Position numbers and translations under genes: made by a program. The notes under the pieces were generated by a model, which was given only the letters and a program-made list of their open reading frames with translations, searched no databases and had not been told where the DNA came from. From Chloroflexota bacterium (GTDB lineage: Bacteria; Chloroflexota; Anaerolineae; B4-G1), in the NCBI GenBank assembly GCA_024232355.1, contig JAAEPW010000045.1, positions 1-30,688 of the forward strand: DNA of 30,688 bases, read 5' to 3'. How positions within the stretch are numbered: position 1 is the first letter of the stretch; each line of letters begins with the position of its first letter. This document shows positions 29,806 to 30,688 of this stretch, one piece after another.

Positions 29806-30327
29806 ATGGCTAAAAGCAATTCTAGCACAAATGTAGTTTACAAACCAATCCCTGGATTCGATGGGTATCGCGTTGGCGACGATGGTAGCGTCTGGAGCCA
29901 CAAACGCAGTAAATGTCGTTTGTTGAAGCTGGGGGCTTCTAGGGGCTATCTTCACGTTGGCTTGTGCATAGATGGGGAAGGACACACGCGAAAAGTCCAC
30001 CACCTCGTGCTCACTGCTTTTGTCGGCCCACGTCCAGCAGGAAAAGAAGCCTGCCACGGAAATGGGTGCAGAACTGATAATCGCCTTGTAAATCTGCGAT
30101 GGGATAGCCCGGCAGCAAATCGTGCCGATCGACATGGTGCAGACTACAAAGTAGCAAGGGGGGAACCTCACGTCGGTGCCAAGCCCACCGAAGCCAATAT
30201 TCGCGAAATCCGACGGCGGTATGCGGCGGGTGGCATAACATACAAAATGTTGGCAAAAGAATATCAAGTTTGCCCAGGCACCATTGGAATGATTATCCGC
30301 CGCAGGACGTGGAAGCACGTCGCCTAA
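29806..30327 (+). CDS. Free-standing NUMOD4/HNH homing endonuclease
   Basis: A 173-residue protein and the only plus-strand gene. ATG 29806 follows AAGGAG at 6 nt. Residues about 10-50 form a NUMOD4 DNA-binding motif (YKPIPGFDGYRVGDDGSVWS). Residues about 60-105 form an HNH_3 nuclease (VHHLVLTAFVGPRPAGKEA, CHGNGCRTDNRLVNLRWDS) with His65-His66, His84 and Asn92. Residues about 127-165 are a helix-turn-helix (EANIREIRRRYAAGGITYK, MLAKEYQVCPGTIG). Such enzymes cut a specific phage site and spread by repair. It has its own promoter and runs against the surrounding operon. It is not closely similar to the HNH protein inside the terminase intein. Confidence 0.88.
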   Translation: MAKSNSSTNVVYKPIPGFDGYRVGDDGSVWSHKRSKCRLLKLGASRGYLHVGLCIDGEGHTRKVHHLVLTAFVGPRPAGKEACHGNGCRTDNRLVNLRWDSPAANRADRHGADYKVARGEPHVGAKPTEANIREIRRRYAAGGITYKMLAKEYQVCPGTIGMIIRRRTWKHVA

Positions 30328-30467
30328 CACCCCAACCCCCTCATCCTGGGTTGCTGTCGCCGTAATCGCCGTATTTGGCTCTTGCGGCGTTTTCTTTGAT
30401 TGTGCCTTTGGTTCCCGGTATCTCCCGTCCGGTGGCTTGTTTGACCCCTTCTCGGCTACGTCGTTGT

Positions 30468-30688
30468 TCATATCTCGCCTCTGGCTTCTGCTGTCAGCCG
30501 GAGGACGTTTGCTAAGCTGTCGATGCGGTACATGCCTTTGGGGGCCGCGTCATCGGCAATCAAAACAACCTTGAGTTTGTAGCGATCCCAACTTTCTGGA
30601 TTACACACCATGCAAACCAGATTGCCGCTACGAGCCACGCCGCTCATACCCCCACCACAGATTGGACAGGGATGCTCGAAGTTCCCGA
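30468..30688 (-). CDS. Zinc-ribbon protein, C-terminal part (cut by the right edge)
   Basis: Open from the right edge in the frame ending TGA at 30468-30470. The visible 72 residues begin NFEHPCPICGGGMSGVARSG and contain a second pair, VCMVCNP. This gives a CxxC...CxxC zinc ribbon, followed by SWDRYKLKVVLIADDAAPKG and RIDSLANVLRLTAEARGEI. The start and any N-terminal domain lie outside. It overlaps the next start (ATGA). The function cannot be told from this piece. Confidence 0.65.
   Translation of the reverse strand, partial: GNFEHPCPICGGGMSGVARSGNLVCMVCNPESWDRYKLKVVLIADDAAPKGMYRIDSLANVLRLTAEARGEI

Larger units (their letters stand above)
29722..30471 (-). pseudogene. Short gene run into by the homing-endonuclease insertion
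   Basis: ATG 30471 overlaps the stop of the upstream zinc-ribbon gene (ATGA), with GGCGAG before it. The first 47 codons look normal (MNNDVAEKGSNKPPDGRYRE, KKTPQEPNTAITATATQDEG). From 30327 on, the frame is antisense to the HNH gene and continues to 29722 through Cys/Phe/Arg-rich sequence. The simplest reading is that the original end of this gene was lost or displaced when the HNH gene arrived. A genuine 249-aa protein is less likely. Confidence 0.35.

Overview
The window looks like part of a tailed double-stranded DNA phage or prophage. It carries a head-gene module (small and large terminase, DUF935/Mu-type portal, protease/scaffold-like protein, decoration protein, and a major capsid protein cut by the left edge) plus a run of accessory and probable lysis genes. 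Almost every gene is on the minus strand and reads right to left, tightly packed with frequent 1-20 bp overlaps and GGAG-type ribosome sites. The host is not identifiable for certain. Membrane-tethered trypsin-like proteases, repeat-bearing small secreted proteins and very long head proteins make me suspect a Planctomycetota host; this is inference only. No integrase, repressor, replication polymerase or tail gene is visible. Tail genes would be expected beyond the left edge.

Right to left (transcription order). 30688-27900: a partial zinc-ribbon gene, a short gene run into by a plus-strand NUMOD4/HNH homing-endonuclease gene with its own sigma70-like promoter, a helix-hairpin-helix protein with a very acidic tail, a 202-aa unknown, then a tRNA-like element followed by a terminator. 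27890-23640: a candidate lysis or envelope block (58-aa two-helix membrane protein, permuted NlpC/P60-like protein, CxxCxGxG zinc protein, secreted trypsin-like protease with a C-terminal membrane segment), small unknowns and a secreted repeat peptide. A strong terminator at 23576-23626 closes this block. 23550-17589: beta-helix protein, tail-anchored small protein, unknowns, a multi-HTH protein, terminase small subunit, and three unknowns leading into the terminase.

17586-1: terminase large subunit interrupted at its third nuclease aspartate by an intein. Inside the intein, a complete zinc-finger HNH endonuclease gene is written in the -1 frame. Then come a small overlapping ORF, an HTH/zinc protein, a KTSC-domain protein, small structural proteins, a Ser-tailed beta-rich protein, and a 2253-residue giant. 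That giant joins a DUF935 portal to inorganic-pyrophosphatase-like, metallopeptidase and ADP-ribosyltransferase (ART-PolyVal type) domains, separated by a repeated linker. A second tRNA-like element plus terminator precedes the protease/scaffold, decoration and capsid genes.

The most unusual items are the overprinted homing endonuclease in the terminase intein, the polyvalent-effector portal fusion with its repeated linkers, and the pair of homologous tRNA-like RNAs that each sit just before an intrinsic terminator.
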